Assembly: GCF_000170795.1 (NCBI RefSeq)
Contig: NZ_ABCM01000003.1
Coordinates: 186,001-250,000 of the forward strand
Direction: 5' to 3'
Origin: Pedobacter sp. BAL39
GTDB taxonomy: Bacteria; Bacteroidota; Bacteroidia; Sphingobacteriales; Sphingobacteriaceae
DNA: 64,000 bases
The position numbers were made by a program, and so were the translations under genes. Below, piece after piece: positions 1-8,487 of this stretch. Numbering within the stretch: the stretch's first letter is position 1; each line of letters begins with the position of its first letter. Below the pieces are notes generated by a model, which was given only the letters and a program-made list of their open reading frames with translations, ran no database searches and was not told where the DNA came from.

Positions 1-150
1 TTCCTGGGCAAGCAGTTCCTTGGTAATGGATTGGTAAAGCTGCTTTGTAGAGGTATCGGCTTCAGCAAATCCAGGTACGGAGCTGATCACTATGGCTAAT
101 GCATAGTCCAGAACTTCAGGTAATTTTTCGGTGAACAATTTTGTTTTCAT
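1..150 (-). CDS. Unidentified protein, N-terminal part only
   Basis: An open frame starts with ATG at 150 and runs off the left edge, giving the first 50 residues (begins MKTKLFTEKLPEV). There is a short hydrophobic stretch around residues 18-26 and the rest is polar. It lies in the same direction as the FAD monooxygenase at 221..1429 and follows it by about 70 bases, so it could be the third gene of that unit. I do not recognise the family and too little is present to assign a function. Confidence 0.5.
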   Translation of the reverse strand, partial: MKTKLFTEKLPEVLDYALAIVISSVPGFAEADTSTKQLYQSITKELLAQE

Positions 151-220
151 GATAGGTTTAGATAAAAAACAATTACTGTGCCTGATTTTGTAACTATGCG
201 CTTATTTACAATACTTTAAC

Positions 221-1429
221 TTAGTCTGACGCTTTTTGTTTCATGTAGTCCGGGAGCTCTATTTCATCTTTTGCCGATTTACTGCTACCTGTAAACAAGC
301 CGATCAGCCATTTTACTGGTTTACTTCCAACGGCAGACACCAGCTGATTCAAAACCGCTACGCCAAACTTCGAGGTAGGGTAGACTAGTCCGGGGATGCC
401 CGGTGGTAATTTCTGACAAGCCTCAACATAAGCCCTCATCTTTTTTTCATAAGCTTCGAATGCCTGCTCATGGTGATCGGCTTTAAACAGTTCTCCAGCA
501 AGAATGTAAGCACCCGCCATGGCGAGGTCTGTTCCCTTCCCAGCAATTGGTGTGGCACACCATGCGGCATCACCCGCAATGGCAACCCTGCCCGCACTCC
601 AGCTGGAAGCCTTAACCTGGCTAACTCTGTCGAAATATAGATCCTTCGTCTGACCGATGCCCTCGATGATACGGTCCGATTGCCAGCCTGCACCTGTAAT
701 ACGTTGGATCAAAGCTTTCTTCTGCTCCTCTATGTTCAGGTCTCTGTACTGGTCTTCATCTGCAAGAAAAGTTACAGAGGCCCTCGTTTCGCCATAATTG
801 TCAGGGCGCAACATAAAAACGATGCCCGATGGTGCATTGTGCCAACGTGCCCATTGGCCATCTGTCGCGGTTTTAGGAATGGTCAGATAAGCCGTGTGCA
901 AACCCAGGTATTTAAATTTAACCTGGCTGTCGATCGCCAGCTTACGAGTGTTCGAGCCGATCCCTTCCGTTGAGATGACCAGGTCAAAACGTTCCTTTTT
1001 GCCAGATGCAAAACCTACATTTACCACATCCCCGGTTTGGGCCAGACTGGTAATGTGGTCGCCAAAGCGATAGGAAACATCATCTTTTGTATGGTTGTAT
1101 AGTGTTTTTACCAGGTCACCACGAAGGATCTCCAGTTCCTGGGTCATGCTCATCGAATCTCCTTTAGGGAATTCTGCCAGCATCCGGTCTGATGCGTCTA
1201 CAAACTTTATTCCTGCTTCGGTAGTATTTAGTGAACGGATCTCTTCTACAATGCCCATTTTTTGTGCCACTGCCTTCGCCGGTCCTTTGACGTCAATATT
1301 CTGGCCTCCTAATCGCAATTCTGCTGACTTCTCCACTACAATCACTTCAAAGCCGTACCGGTTCAGCCAGTAAGCTAGGGTAGGACCAGTTATGCTGGCA
1401 CCCGAAATAAGGATTTTTTTGCTTTTCAT
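221..1429 (-). CDS. FAD-dependent monooxygenase (PHBH fold, TetX/UbiH-like)
   Basis: Predicted flavoprotein hydroxylase using FAD and NAD(P)H on an unknown small aromatic or polyketide-like substrate, cytosolic. The N-terminus has a dinucleotide-binding beta-alpha-beta motif (ILISGASITGP, residues 6-16). The second FAD signature is GRVAIAGDAAWCATP in the C-terminal half. The central motif, usually GADG in this family, reads ISTEGIGSNTR, an unusual substitution. I chose the ATG at 1429 because it places the Rossmann motif at the very N-terminus; an upstream in-frame ATG at 1462 would add 11 residues and overlap the preceding regulator gene. The AraC gene 1453..2550 lies directly upstream on the same strand, so the two are probably co-transcribed. 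The family is confident; the substrate is not known. Confidence 0.85.
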   Translation of the reverse strand: MKSKKILISGASITGPTLAYWLNRYGFEVIVVEKSAELRLGGQNIDVKGPAKAVAQKMGIVEEIRSLNTTEAGIKFVDASDRMLAEFPKGDSMSMTQELEILRGDLVKTLYNHTKDDVSYRFGDHITSLAQTGDVVNVGFASGKKERFDLVISTEGIGSNTRKLAIDSQVKFKYLGLHTAYLTIPKTATDGQWARWHNAPSGIVFMLRPDNYGETRASVTFLADEDQYRDLNIEEQKKALIQRITGAGWQSDRIIEGIGQTKDLYFDRVSQVKASSWSAGRVAIAGDAAWCATPIAGKGTDLAMAGAYILAGELFKADHHEQAFEAYEKKMRAYVEACQKLPPGIPGLVYPTSKFGVAVLNQLVSAVGSKPVKWLIGLFTGSSKSAKDEIELPDYMKQKASD

Positions 1430-1452
1430 AATTTGGTAAATGAGCTGATCGT

Positions 1453-2550
1453 TTAATCGCAAATCTCTTCACAGCGGAATGCCCGCGCGTCCATAGCTGT
1501 AATTATTTTCCGGGAATCAAGTCGTAGGCCTTCAATTCGAAGGATCTTATCCGGATCATCAAGGTCAAAATTGATGTTATAGTCTGGAAATGTTTTCGAA
1601 AGGTATTTGATCAGTTTTGTTGAATCTGCACTGCTATTCACATCCGTCTTGAAAATCTTGACTATCTTTTCAAAATTTGAAGGAATCAGGTAGTTTGCTT
1701 TTCTGAATGTTGTTGGAGACATCCCGGCAATCTTGGAAAACAGGCGCGTGAAGTATTTCCAGTCATCATACCCCAGAACGCAGGCCACTTCCTTTACACT
1801 TTTCGATGTATATAACAATTGGCGCTGGGCTTCCCCGATGATCTCCTGTTGCAGGAAATACGTAGCAGGGAATCCGGTGATTGCTTTAACCGTATCGTTT
1901 AGATAAGCGACAGATATGTTCAGCTTTGCAGCATAAGCAGAAGGCTTTTTTAAATCGATAAAGTGTTTTTTTACCAATGCTTTAAACTGCTGAACGATCT
2001 GGACAGGCCTTAGGGTATAGCGCTCATCCACAGCGCTGTTGATCGACCAATGTAAGTCGGCTATCTTATAGAAAACAGCATTGGCCAGGGCACGGACCAA
2101 CTGTGTAGCAAATAATTCTGGTTCTGTTTTTTCGATCGTATGGTAAACGTTGGACAGGCAATTTCCAAAAAAATCAAGGTCAGCCTTGCTGAGTTTGAAA
2201 AAAGAGATCTTTGTTGCAGACTCCTGGATAACAGAATTGGTTTTAGAGTCAAGTATTTTGCCGTCTAAAGCCATTACCCAACCTGATATATCTTTCATCC
2301 CTACGAAGTGATGCACCTGAGACGGACTGATGAGTAACAGGGATGACTTTTCCATCGAAATCAACTGTCCATCCACATACATCTCTACCGAACCTCCGGT
2401 TAATAAAAACAATAAATGGTAATCATGACGGTGCGCACGTGAAGTATCGGGATCGTTTTCAGAGTGGGCATAAGATGTCGTCATCGGCGATATCACGACC
2501 TCATTTACTTTCCCGGAAAGTGCCAATAATCTTATATCATCTTTAGCCAT
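1453..2550 (-). CDS. AraC-family regulator with an extra C-terminal ferredoxin-like (HMA-like) domain
   Basis: Transcription factor of 365 residues. The N-terminal cupin-like sensor half carries an RAHRHDYHLLF segment near residue 40. The double helix-turn-helix AraC DNA-binding domain spans about residues 185-290, with KSVKEVACVLGYDDWKYFTR and a typical ending near MSPTTFRK. Most relatives stop there. This one continues for about 74 residues (292-365) with a beta-alpha-beta pattern (KIFKTDVNSSADSTKLI, then INFDLDDPDKILRIEG) resembling the small heavy-metal-associated-like ferredoxin-fold proteins of Bacteroidota that lack CXXC. It sits immediately upstream of the FAD monooxygenase and probably controls it. 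The fusion is inferred from pattern similarity. Confidence 0.85.
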   Translation of the reverse strand: MAKDDIRLLALSGKVNEVVISPMTTSYAHSENDPDTSRAHRHDYHLLFLLTGGSVEMYVDGQLISMEKSSLLLISPSQVHHFVGMKDISGWVMALDGKILDSKTNSVIQESATKISFFKLSKADLDFFGNCLSNVYHTIEKTEPELFATQLVRALANAVFYKIADLHWSINSAVDERYTLRPVQIVQQFKALVKKHFIDLKKPSAYAAKLNISVAYLNDTVKAITGFPATYFLQQEIIGEAQRQLLYTSKSVKEVACVLGYDDWKYFTRLFSKIAGMSPTTFRKANYLIPSNFEKIVKIFKTDVNSSADSTKLIKYLSKTFPDYNINFDLDDPDKILRIEGLRLDSRKIITAMDARAFRCEEICD

Positions 2551-2630
2551 AGGTCATTTATATCTCAACTACAAAAGTAGGTCTATTTAATGTCGTTAAA
2601 ACTGACTAAAGGCGGTATTAGGTGGACAAA

Positions 2631-4142
2631 TCACGTATTCACAGGCAACTTGAAATAAAAGGTGCATCCTGCGTCCGGGTTATTGTCAACCCATATTTCT
2701 CCCTGGTGGTGCCTGATGATTTCAGCACACAGGTAAAGACCAATGCCAAAACCGGAAGCGTTCATCACATGCGCATTGTGGATGTGACTAAACCGTTCGA
2801 ACACACGCTTCCTGTCGCTTTCTGCGATGCCACATCCATGATCTTTAACGGCAACCTCTAAATGACCGGCAAGCTTCCTGCAGGAAATGGTAATGGGACT
2901 GCCCTGCGGAGAATATTTAACAGCGTTGCTTACCATATTGGCCAGCACGGCGCCTATCTTGAGCCGATCAGCAGTAAGGTTAACCGTCTGACAGTCATGC
3001 TGGATGAATTGATGCTGCGGGGAGGTGAGTTGCGCTTCGCTAAGATACTCTGCAATAAGTTCTTCCATATCAAATTCTGTCTGTTGCAATTCAAACTTTC
3101 CGGATTCCAGCCGCGAGATGTTGACAAAGCTGTTGATCATGTGTGTCATCTTGCTCACCTGGTGCAGTGACTTCTCCAAAATGTTTTGCAACTGGACATC
3201 CGCTTCAGCATTTACCTTTCTGCCGATCAACTGGATCATTCCGGTGAGTGAGGTAAGCGGAGTTTTCAGCTCGTGACTGACCATTCCGATGAACTGGTTT
3301 TTGCGGATGACCTCCATCTTCTGATCGGTGATGTCGAGTATCGTACCGCTTAGCGTGCTGTCGCTGTTCTGGCTTCCCTGGGATGGTTTGCCACTCAGCC
3401 TGATCCAGCGTTCGGGCGTATTGCCCGTAGCGAAAAACGGGAATTCCAGCTCAAGGCTGGTCTGGTTTTCAGCGGATTCCTGGAAAGCCACTTCAACTTC
3501 TTTCTGGTAATCCGGATCAACTAAAGCTATAAATTCGCTGAATGAACTTACTTTCCCCTTCAATCCGCAGATTTCTACTGCGCGTTCCGTCGCTTCGATT
3601 TCCTGACTTACCAATTTAAGTTTCCAGGTGCCGAGCTTTGCCGTTTCTATCGCCATCATACATTCCTCATTACTTGCTTTCAACGCGCAATTCGCATTCT
3701 CCAGCTGTGCGGAAGCTTCCTGTAAGGCTTTTTTAGCCGAAACTTTATGACTGATGTCCTGGGCGGTAACCAGCACGCCTGTTACTTTTGAATCCACATC
3801 CAATATCGGCTGATAGGTATAGTCGATGTAGATAGAATAGGGCTGGCCATGCCGGTCATTTAACGTTAGCAGAACTTCTTCATTTTTTGAGGTAATCCCA
3901 GTTTGCATGACTTGTCCGAGTTGCCTTAAATAATTGGAATCGAGCTCTGGAAAAGCTACCTGTACAGGTCTTCCAATGGTTTCTTCTGATCTGTCCCTAC
4001 GCCAGAATTCGAACATGGCATCATTCGCGAATGTAATGTGGTGCTCCATGCCACTCAATATTGCAATTGGGATGGGAAGCAGGTTAAGTACTTGTTGATT
4101 TTCAGCATGGGCACTAATAGCCCCTTCTCCTAGATTCTGCAT
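2631..4142 (-). CDS. Cytosolic PAS-domain sensor histidine kinase
   Basis: Two-component sensor kinase of 503 residues with no membrane segment, so probably a cytosolic sensor. Two PAS domains come first (about 18-135 and 160-280), ending in the PAC-like segments LVTAQDIS and GTILDITDQ. The HisKA dimerisation domain has the H-box MVSHELKTPLTSL near residue 287. The HATPase domain has the N-box ANMVSNAVKYSP and the G-boxes VKDHGCGIAESD and GFGIGLYL. No response regulator lies next to it on this strand; the nearest receiver is at 5971..6330 in the divergent kinase operon. The 297 bases separating the two divergent kinase genes should hold both promoters. Confidence 0.9.
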   Translation of the reverse strand: MQNLGEGAISAHAENQQVLNLLPIPIAILSGMEHHITFANDAMFEFWRRDRSEETIGRPVQVAFPELDSNYLRQLGQVMQTGITSKNEEVLLTLNDRHGQPYSIYIDYTYQPILDVDSKVTGVLVTAQDISHKVSAKKALQEASAQLENANCALKASNEECMMAIETAKLGTWKLKLVSQEIEATERAVEICGLKGKVSSFSEFIALVDPDYQKEVEVAFQESAENQTSLELEFPFFATGNTPERWIRLSGKPSQGSQNSDSTLSGTILDITDQKMEVIRKNQFIGMVSHELKTPLTSLTGMIQLIGRKVNAEADVQLQNILEKSLHQVSKMTHMINSFVNISRLESGKFELQQTEFDMEELIAEYLSEAQLTSPQHQFIQHDCQTVNLTADRLKIGAVLANMVSNAVKYSPQGSPITISCRKLAGHLEVAVKDHGCGIAESDRKRVFERFSHIHNAHVMNASGFGIGLYLCAEIIRHHQGEIWVDNNPDAGCTFYFKLPVNT

Positions 4143-4439
4143 CAGCTTTATATTGGTCTATCAAAAGTTCAGTTATAGTTTTCTAGCCAACAATGTTTTA
4201 CACGATCTGTTTTGAAAAAACAGGAATATGATTGATTCACTTTAAGAAGCAAGGAATTTAGAGACATTTAGTGTATGGAAATCCAATAGATTTTCTATTT
4301 CGTATTTAGGCGAAGTAATTGAAATATATAGGTGGGATGATCAGGCGATGGAGATAAGATGTGTATTCTTTGTACAGCATTTTGATTTTTGTCTTAAACA
4401 AAACCTATTGTATTTGGGTTTATTATTCAAAATTTCTTT

Positions 4440-5978
4440 ATGTCCTTTGCCATTAAACACAACAATCCGGATCCTGCTTTGCTGGTCAAGGTGCTGGAAG
4501 CTGCGAATACCGGGGTTGTAATCACCGACAACTTATTGCCGGATAATCCAATCATCTACTGCAATCCTGCTTTTGAACAGTTGTCTGGTTATAGCCGGGA
4601 CGAGATCATTGGCCGCAATTGCAGGTTTCTGCAGAGCAGTGACCGTAGTCAGCAAGCTCGTTTTGACATCAGAGCTGCAATTGACGCGGGCGAAAATTGC
4701 GTAGTACAGGTCCGAAATTACACCAAAACCGGAGTGCTGTTCCATAACGAACTTTATCTTTCGGCAGTAAAGAACGAAAGTGGTGAAGTCACAAACTTTA
4801 TTGGAATACAAAATGATGTCTCAGCGCGCGTGAAGGCAGAGCAGGATCTGGAGCAGAATTATCGGGAAACAGAGCAAACGGTGATTGACCGTACAAATAT
4901 GCTCCGGGAAAGTGAAGAATACCTGTCGAGCATCGTGGAGACCATTCGCGAGAGTCTGATTGTGATGGATAAAGAGTATAAAGTGTTGAGCGTAAATAAC
5001 CACTTCCTGAGCACTTTTAAAGTAAGCATTAACGAGACCAAGGGCAGATTACTTTATGAACTGGGGAACGGGCAATGGAACATCCCGGAGCTGAAGAAAA
5101 TGATGGAGGATATTCTTCCAACCAACAACCCGGTATTGGATTACGAAGTGGAGCATGAGTTCCCTCACATTGGCCGTAAACTGATGTTGCTGAATGCGCA
5201 TCGTGTGGAGCTGGAAGGAAAGTTCAAAGACAGGATCCTGCTGGCCATTGAAGACATTACTGAACGTCGAAATATTGAACAGCGAAAAGATGATTTTCTT
5301 TCTATCGCCAGTCATGAGCTGAAAACACCATTGACCACCGTTGTGGGCTATGTGCAGATGATGCAACGTCTGATGCCAGAGCAGGCTTCGGATAAATTCA
5401 GATCTGTAGTGGGCAAGACCGAAATGTATGTAGAGCGGTTAAACCAGTTGCTCACTGAGCTGCTGGACGTGTCGCGGATCCAGTCTGGAAATATAGAACT
5501 ACATAAAGATCTTTTTGACTTTGATAAAATGGTAGCTGAAGCGGTTGAGGGGATTCAAACGGCGACACCCAAATATCAGATTAGCTTGAAAGGCAAGGCT
5601 GGGACCCAATATTTTGGTGATGAGTCGCACTTAACCCAGGTATTGACCAACCTGATCAGCAATGGGATCAAGTATGCTCCCGATGCTGATGAAGTGGAAG
5701 TCTACGTGTCCAGGGTGAGTAATTTTATCAAGGTATCTGTCAAAGATTTCGGAATGGGGATTAAAGAGGATGAGCGCAAGAAAATTTTCGAGCGGTTTTA
5801 TAGGGTTGGGGCAATCCAGAAAAATTTCCCTGGGATGGGCATCGGACTGTATATCTGTGATCAGATCATCAAAAATCATAATGGCTCTTTTTGGGTGGAA
5901 AGTGAACTGGGCAAAGGGTCCGTGTTTTCATTTACGCTGCCGGTAGACCAGGATGGAAGGGAGGTTGACCATGCCTAA
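4440..5978 (+). CDS. LOV-PAS histidine kinase, probable blue-light sensor
   Basis: Soluble sensor kinase of 512 residues. Residues about 12-132 form a LOV domain. The flavin-adduct motif GRNCRFLQ is intact with the photoactive cysteine at residue 61. The FMN-contacting residues of the family are also present in VRNYTKTGVLFHNEL and FIGIQNDV. A second PAS domain follows (about 155-275), then HisKA with SIASHELKTPLTTV, then HATPase with TNLISNGIKYAP, VKDFGMGIKEDE and GMGIGLYI. Family knowledge says such LOV kinases form a cysteinyl-FMN adduct under blue light. The stop codon overlaps the start of the response regulator at 5971, so the pair is translationally coupled. Photoactivity is inferred from the motifs. 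Confidence 0.92.
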   Translation: MSFAIKHNNPDPALLVKVLEAANTGVVITDNLLPDNPIIYCNPAFEQLSGYSRDEIIGRNCRFLQSSDRSQQARFDIRAAIDAGENCVVQVRNYTKTGVLFHNELYLSAVKNESGEVTNFIGIQNDVSARVKAEQDLEQNYRETEQTVIDRTNMLRESEEYLSSIVETIRESLIVMDKEYKVLSVNNHFLSTFKVSINETKGRLLYELGNGQWNIPELKKMMEDILPTNNPVLDYEVEHEFPHIGRKLMLLNAHRVELEGKFKDRILLAIEDITERRNIEQRKDDFLSIASHELKTPLTTVVGYVQMMQRLMPEQASDKFRSVVGKTEMYVERLNQLLTELLDVSRIQSGNIELHKDLFDFDKMVAEAVEGIQTATPKYQISLKGKAGTQYFGDESHLTQVLTNLISNGIKYAPDADEVEVYVSRVSNFIKVSVKDFGMGIKEDERKKIFERFYRVGAIQKNFPGMGIGLYICDQIIKNHNGSFWVESELGKGSVFSFTLPVDQDGREVDHA

Positions 5979-6330
5979 AAAGATCATGATCTGTGACGAT
6001 GATGCAGGGATTTTAGAGATGATGGAAATGATTATGGATGAATATGGCTTTGACGTAATCACGCAGGCCAATAGTCTGAATGTCTTACAAGGACTACAAC
6101 AAGAAAAACCTGATCTTTTGCTGCTGGATATCTGGATGCCTTTATTATCCGGCGACCAGGTATTGAAAAATATCAAAGCCGATGTGCAGTTCAATAAGTT
6201 GCCGGTGATCATGTACTCTGCAAGTTCTGAAGGGAGATCCATTGCCGAAAATGCAGGAGCAGATGATTACATCGATAAACCCTTCGACATGAACGAACTG
6301 GAGGTTAAAATTCGACAGCTCATCGTCTAA
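5971..6330 (+). CDS. Single-domain response regulator
   Basis: Receiver (REC) domain of 119 residues with no output domain. The acidic pocket is ICDDDAG (residues 7-13), the phospho-acceptor Asp53 lies in LLLLDIWMP, a switch Ser lies in IMYSASSEG, and the conserved Lys lies in DYIDKPFD. I chose ATG 5971, which overlaps the kinase stop by 8 bases; a start at 5953 would add six residues before the REC fold. It is almost certainly the phosphorylation partner of the LOV kinase and may act by protein-protein contact or as a phosphorelay intermediate. Confidence 0.92.
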   Translation: MPKKIMICDDDAGILEMMEMIMDEYGFDVITQANSLNVLQGLQQEKPDLLLLDIWMPLLSGDQVLKNIKADVQFNKLPVIMYSASSEGRSIAENAGADDYIDKPFDMNELEVKIRQLIV

Positions 6331-6415
6331 TTTACGGGATTTCCGTAGTTTAATATTGTCGCATCTGCCTATCCGTTTTGTCGCATTTTATTGCTCACGG
6401 AATCAGGTTTATGCC

Positions 6416-6423
6416 TAATTTTG
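6416..6423 (+). promoter_or_regulatory. Candidate Bacteroidota -7 promoter element
   Basis: The octamer TAATTTTG matches the Bacteroidota -7 consensus TAnnTTTG and lies 17 bases before the DUF4287 start at 6441. A TTG at 6391-6393 is a possible -33 element, though the spacing is slightly long. No other promoter-like match is closer. Confidence 0.4.
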
Positions 6424-6440
6424 TTTAAAATTAATTGCTG

Positions 6441-6665
6441 ATGTCGTTTCAAGGATACTTAAAAACAATTAACGAAAAAACCGGTAAAACACCTGCTGAT
6501 TTCAGGGCTTTAGCTGCGGATAAAGGATTTACCGATAACGGAGTTTTAACCGCTAAAGCTGGCGACATTACCAAATGGTTGAAAGATGATTTTGACCTGG
6601 GACACGGTCATGCAATGGCAATTTACGCCCTGCTGAAGGGCATAAAGAACGAAGAGCGCATCTAA
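6441..6665 (+). CDS. DUF4287 small protein
   Basis: A 74-residue soluble protein matching DUF4287 along its full length: an N-terminal MSFQGYLKTINEKTGKTP, a central FTDNGVLT, and the hallmark C-terminal DFDLGHGHAMAIYALLKG. The family is widespread in bacteria, sometimes fused to a DUF5655 module, and has no established activity. I chose ATG 6441 because the family begins at MSFQ; upstream in-frame TTG is unlikely. It appears monocistronic. Confidence 0.88.
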   Translation: MSFQGYLKTINEKTGKTPADFRALAADKGFTDNGVLTAKAGDITKWLKDDFDLGHGHAMAIYALLKGIKNEERI

Positions 6666-6691
6666 AAAATGAGGAAAGCACTTAAACTTCA

Positions 6692-6724
6692 TAAAACTAC
6701 TTTGGCCGTTTTTTTGTAGTTTTA
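6692..6724. repeat. Inverted repeat before the carbonic anhydrase gene
   Basis: Perfect 9-base arms, TAAAACTAC (6692-6700) and GTAGTTTTA (6716-6724), are separated by 15 bases including a T-run. It lies between the DUF4287 stop and the carbonic anhydrase start at 6750. It could be a terminator for DUF4287 or an operator. Confidence 0.4.
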
Positions 6725-6749
6725 GTGACCATCATCATATCAAGAAAAT

Positions 6750-7373
6750 ATGCGTACACATTCAAAAGAAACACAAAACAACTTAAATCCTGATACCGCC
6801 CTGGAAATTTTAAAGGAAGGTAACCAGAGGTTTGTCAATAACTTGAAAGCCAACCGAAACCTCCTGCAACAGGTAAATGAAACCTCGGCAGGACAGTTTC
6901 CTTTTGCAACGATTTTAAGCTGTATTGATAGCCGGACTTCTGCAGAGCTGATATTTGACCAGGGGCTGGGCGATGTATTCAGTATCCGTATCGCCGGAAA
7001 TATACTAAACGAAGACATTTTAGGAAGCATGGAATTTGGCACCAAGGTCGTCGGAACAAAAATTATTGTCGTCCTTGGTCATACCAAATGTGGAGCTATT
7101 GTTGGTGCCTGTAACCATGTTGAACTCGGTAATCTAACTACGTTGCTCAACAAGATCCAGCCAGCAATTGCAAAAGAAAAATCCGTCACTGACAACCGCA
7201 CGGGAACAAATGTGGAATTTGTGAATAAGGTAATTGATATTCACGTCACGCTTACCATCGACCGCATCAGACGTGAGAGCCCTATCATCGCGGAATTGGA
7301 AGAGCAAGGCACTATCAAAATTATTGGTGCGCTCTATGACGTGGAAACGGGACAGGTTTCATTCTACGAATAA
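6750..7373 (+). CDS. Beta-class carbonic anhydrase
   Basis: Zinc enzyme interconverting carbon dioxide and bicarbonate, 207 residues, no signal peptide, so cytosolic. The diagnostic LSCIDSRTSAELIF (about residues 54-67) supplies one zinc Cys and the Asp/Arg dyad. VLGHTKCGAIVGAC (about 107-120) supplies the zinc His and second Cys. GDVFSIRIAGN is the conserved segment between them. Length is normal for the class. It stands alone between DUF4287 and an HxlR regulator. Confidence 0.93.
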   Translation: MRTHSKETQNNLNPDTALEILKEGNQRFVNNLKANRNLLQQVNETSAGQFPFATILSCIDSRTSAELIFDQGLGDVFSIRIAGNILNEDILGSMEFGTKVVGTKIIVVLGHTKCGAIVGACNHVELGNLTTLLNKIQPAIAKEKSVTDNRTGTNVEFVNKVIDIHVTLTIDRIRRESPIIAELEEQGTIKIIGALYDVETGQVSFYE

Positions 7374-7412
7374 TATCCGGCAAGCTGATGCACTTTGATC
7401 TTTGTATCGTCC

Positions 7413-7444
7413 ATTGTTAAAATTGGTTTATCTTTGCTAACAAT
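7413..7444. promoter_or_regulatory. Candidate HxlR operator/promoter
   Basis: Inverted 7-base arms ATTGTTA (7413-7419) and TAACAAT (7438-7444) flank a TATCTTTG octamer (7429-7436) that fits the TAnnTTTG -7 consensus. It lies about 50-80 bases before the HxlR start at 7492. A -7 element inside an inverted repeat would suit autorepression; this is inference. Confidence 0.4.
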
Positions 7445-7491
7445 TTATTACCTGTTGGCAAAAGGTGATCAGATCATATCCGCATCATTAT

Positions 7492-7875
7492 ATGGAACAT
7501 ACAGAGGGGCAACCAGCAAACAAAGCTTTCACTGAAGATTGTACGAAAGTGCTTAACGCGGTATCAGATGCGCTATATGCCATTGGTGGCAAATGGAAGC
7601 TGATGATCATCATTGCGATGGCAAGAGGGAACAACAGGTTTACTGATCTGCAGAAACAAGTAACCGGGATTTCAGCCAGAGTGTTGTCGAGTGAATTGAA
7701 GGAGCTGGAAATGAATGGCTTTATCGTAAGAACGGTTACTGCAGGATATCCGGTCACTATCGAATATCAATTGCATCCCTATAGCCATACCCTTGAAAAG
7801 GTGGTTGGGGCAATGACAGAATGGGGCATGCAGCATCGTGAAAAGATCAGGAGTGAAAGATCTTCAAATTTATAA
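7492..7875 (+). CDS. HxlR-family transcriptional regulator
   Basis: Winged-helix dimeric regulator of 127 residues. The family pattern is clear: a Cys before the DNA-binding domain (TEDCTKVLNAV), then AIGGKWKLMIIIAMARG, then RFTDLQKQVTGISARVLSSE and a wing ending in VTIEYQLHPYSHTL. I chose ATG 7492; an in-frame GTG at 7465 would add 9 residues outside the family start. It converges on the SnoaL-like gene 7937..8377 across a shared terminator, so its target is not obvious from position. Confidence 0.9.
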   Translation: MEHTEGQPANKAFTEDCTKVLNAVSDALYAIGGKWKLMIIIAMARGNNRFTDLQKQVTGISARVLSSELKELEMNGFIVRTVTAGYPVTIEYQLHPYSHTLEKVVGAMTEWGMQHREKIRSERSSNL

Positions 7876-7881
7876 AGAATC

Positions 7882-7921
7882 AAAAGGCAGGTATGATCGA
7901 TCAACGATTCACCTGCCTTTT
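7882..7921. terminator. Bidirectional intrinsic terminator
   Basis: Perfect 11-base arms AAAAGGCAGGT (7882-7892) and ACCTGCCTTTT (7911-7921) are followed on the plus strand by more T. The loop holds the internal palindrome TGATCGATCA. It sits between the convergent HxlR and SnoaL-like genes and could serve both strands. Confidence 0.8.
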
Positions 7922-7936
7922 TTTGATGACCGAATA

Positions 7937-8377
7937 TTAACGCTTAAGTGCCCGTTCCTCCACAATGATGAAGTAAGCGATCCGCTCTTTTATCAACCAT
8001 TGCTCATCCCTCAATACATACTTGTCGTCATATTTAACACTATAATCAGTTAGTACGTCACCGTCTCCTGATTCCCTGATCATCTTAATCTGGGAAAACG
8101 AAACACCCTTAGCGGTATCTCCATTTATTTTTACCGTATGCTGTCCATTCATCGTAAAATAGGTTTTTACGAGGGAGGCGTGGCCGAGAAATTCCTTTTC
8201 CATGTTTTCTGTTCCCGAGACATTTGCCGCCAGAAAGTCTCCCATGTAAACTTTGTAGGTGACATCAGGCGTAAACAGTCCCATTACTTCGGAGATTTTT
8301 TTTTCATCACTTAAATAAGCATACGCGTCTATTAAGTCTCTAAGTTCTTCTTTGATTTTTAAGGTTTCTAATGACAT
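7937..8377 (-). CDS. SnoaL-like (NTF2-fold) protein
   Basis: A 146-residue single-domain protein with the NTF2/SnoaL_4 pattern: an N-terminal helix pair (ELRDLIDAYAYLSDEKKISE), a strand with FTPDVTYKV, and later TMNGQHTVKINGDTAKG and a C-terminal beta sheet. The fold is used by polyketide cyclases, dehydratases and many proteins of unknown role. No signal peptide. Nothing visible fixes the substrate. The promoter should lie in the 110 bases before CheB-like gene 8488..9063. Confidence 0.8.
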   Translation of the reverse strand: MSLETLKIKEELRDLIDAYAYLSDEKKISEVMGLFTPDVTYKVYMGDFLAANVSGTENMEKEFLGHASLVKTYFTMNGQHTVKINGDTAKGVSFSQIKMIRESGDGDVLTDYSVKYDDKYVLRDEQWLIKERIAYFIIVEERALKR

Positions 8378-8487
8378 GATTTTTAAATTAATTATACATC
8401 CTATTTTTTGTTGTCAGCAAAATTAGAGGATATATAGTTACAATTTAATAGTCATTACCTAAAGGTTATCAGCTTACTAATACGTAC

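Noticed and set aside
5928..6242. A 104-residue minus-strand open frame over the response regulator
   Set aside because: It is antisense to the well-supported receiver gene 5971..6330.
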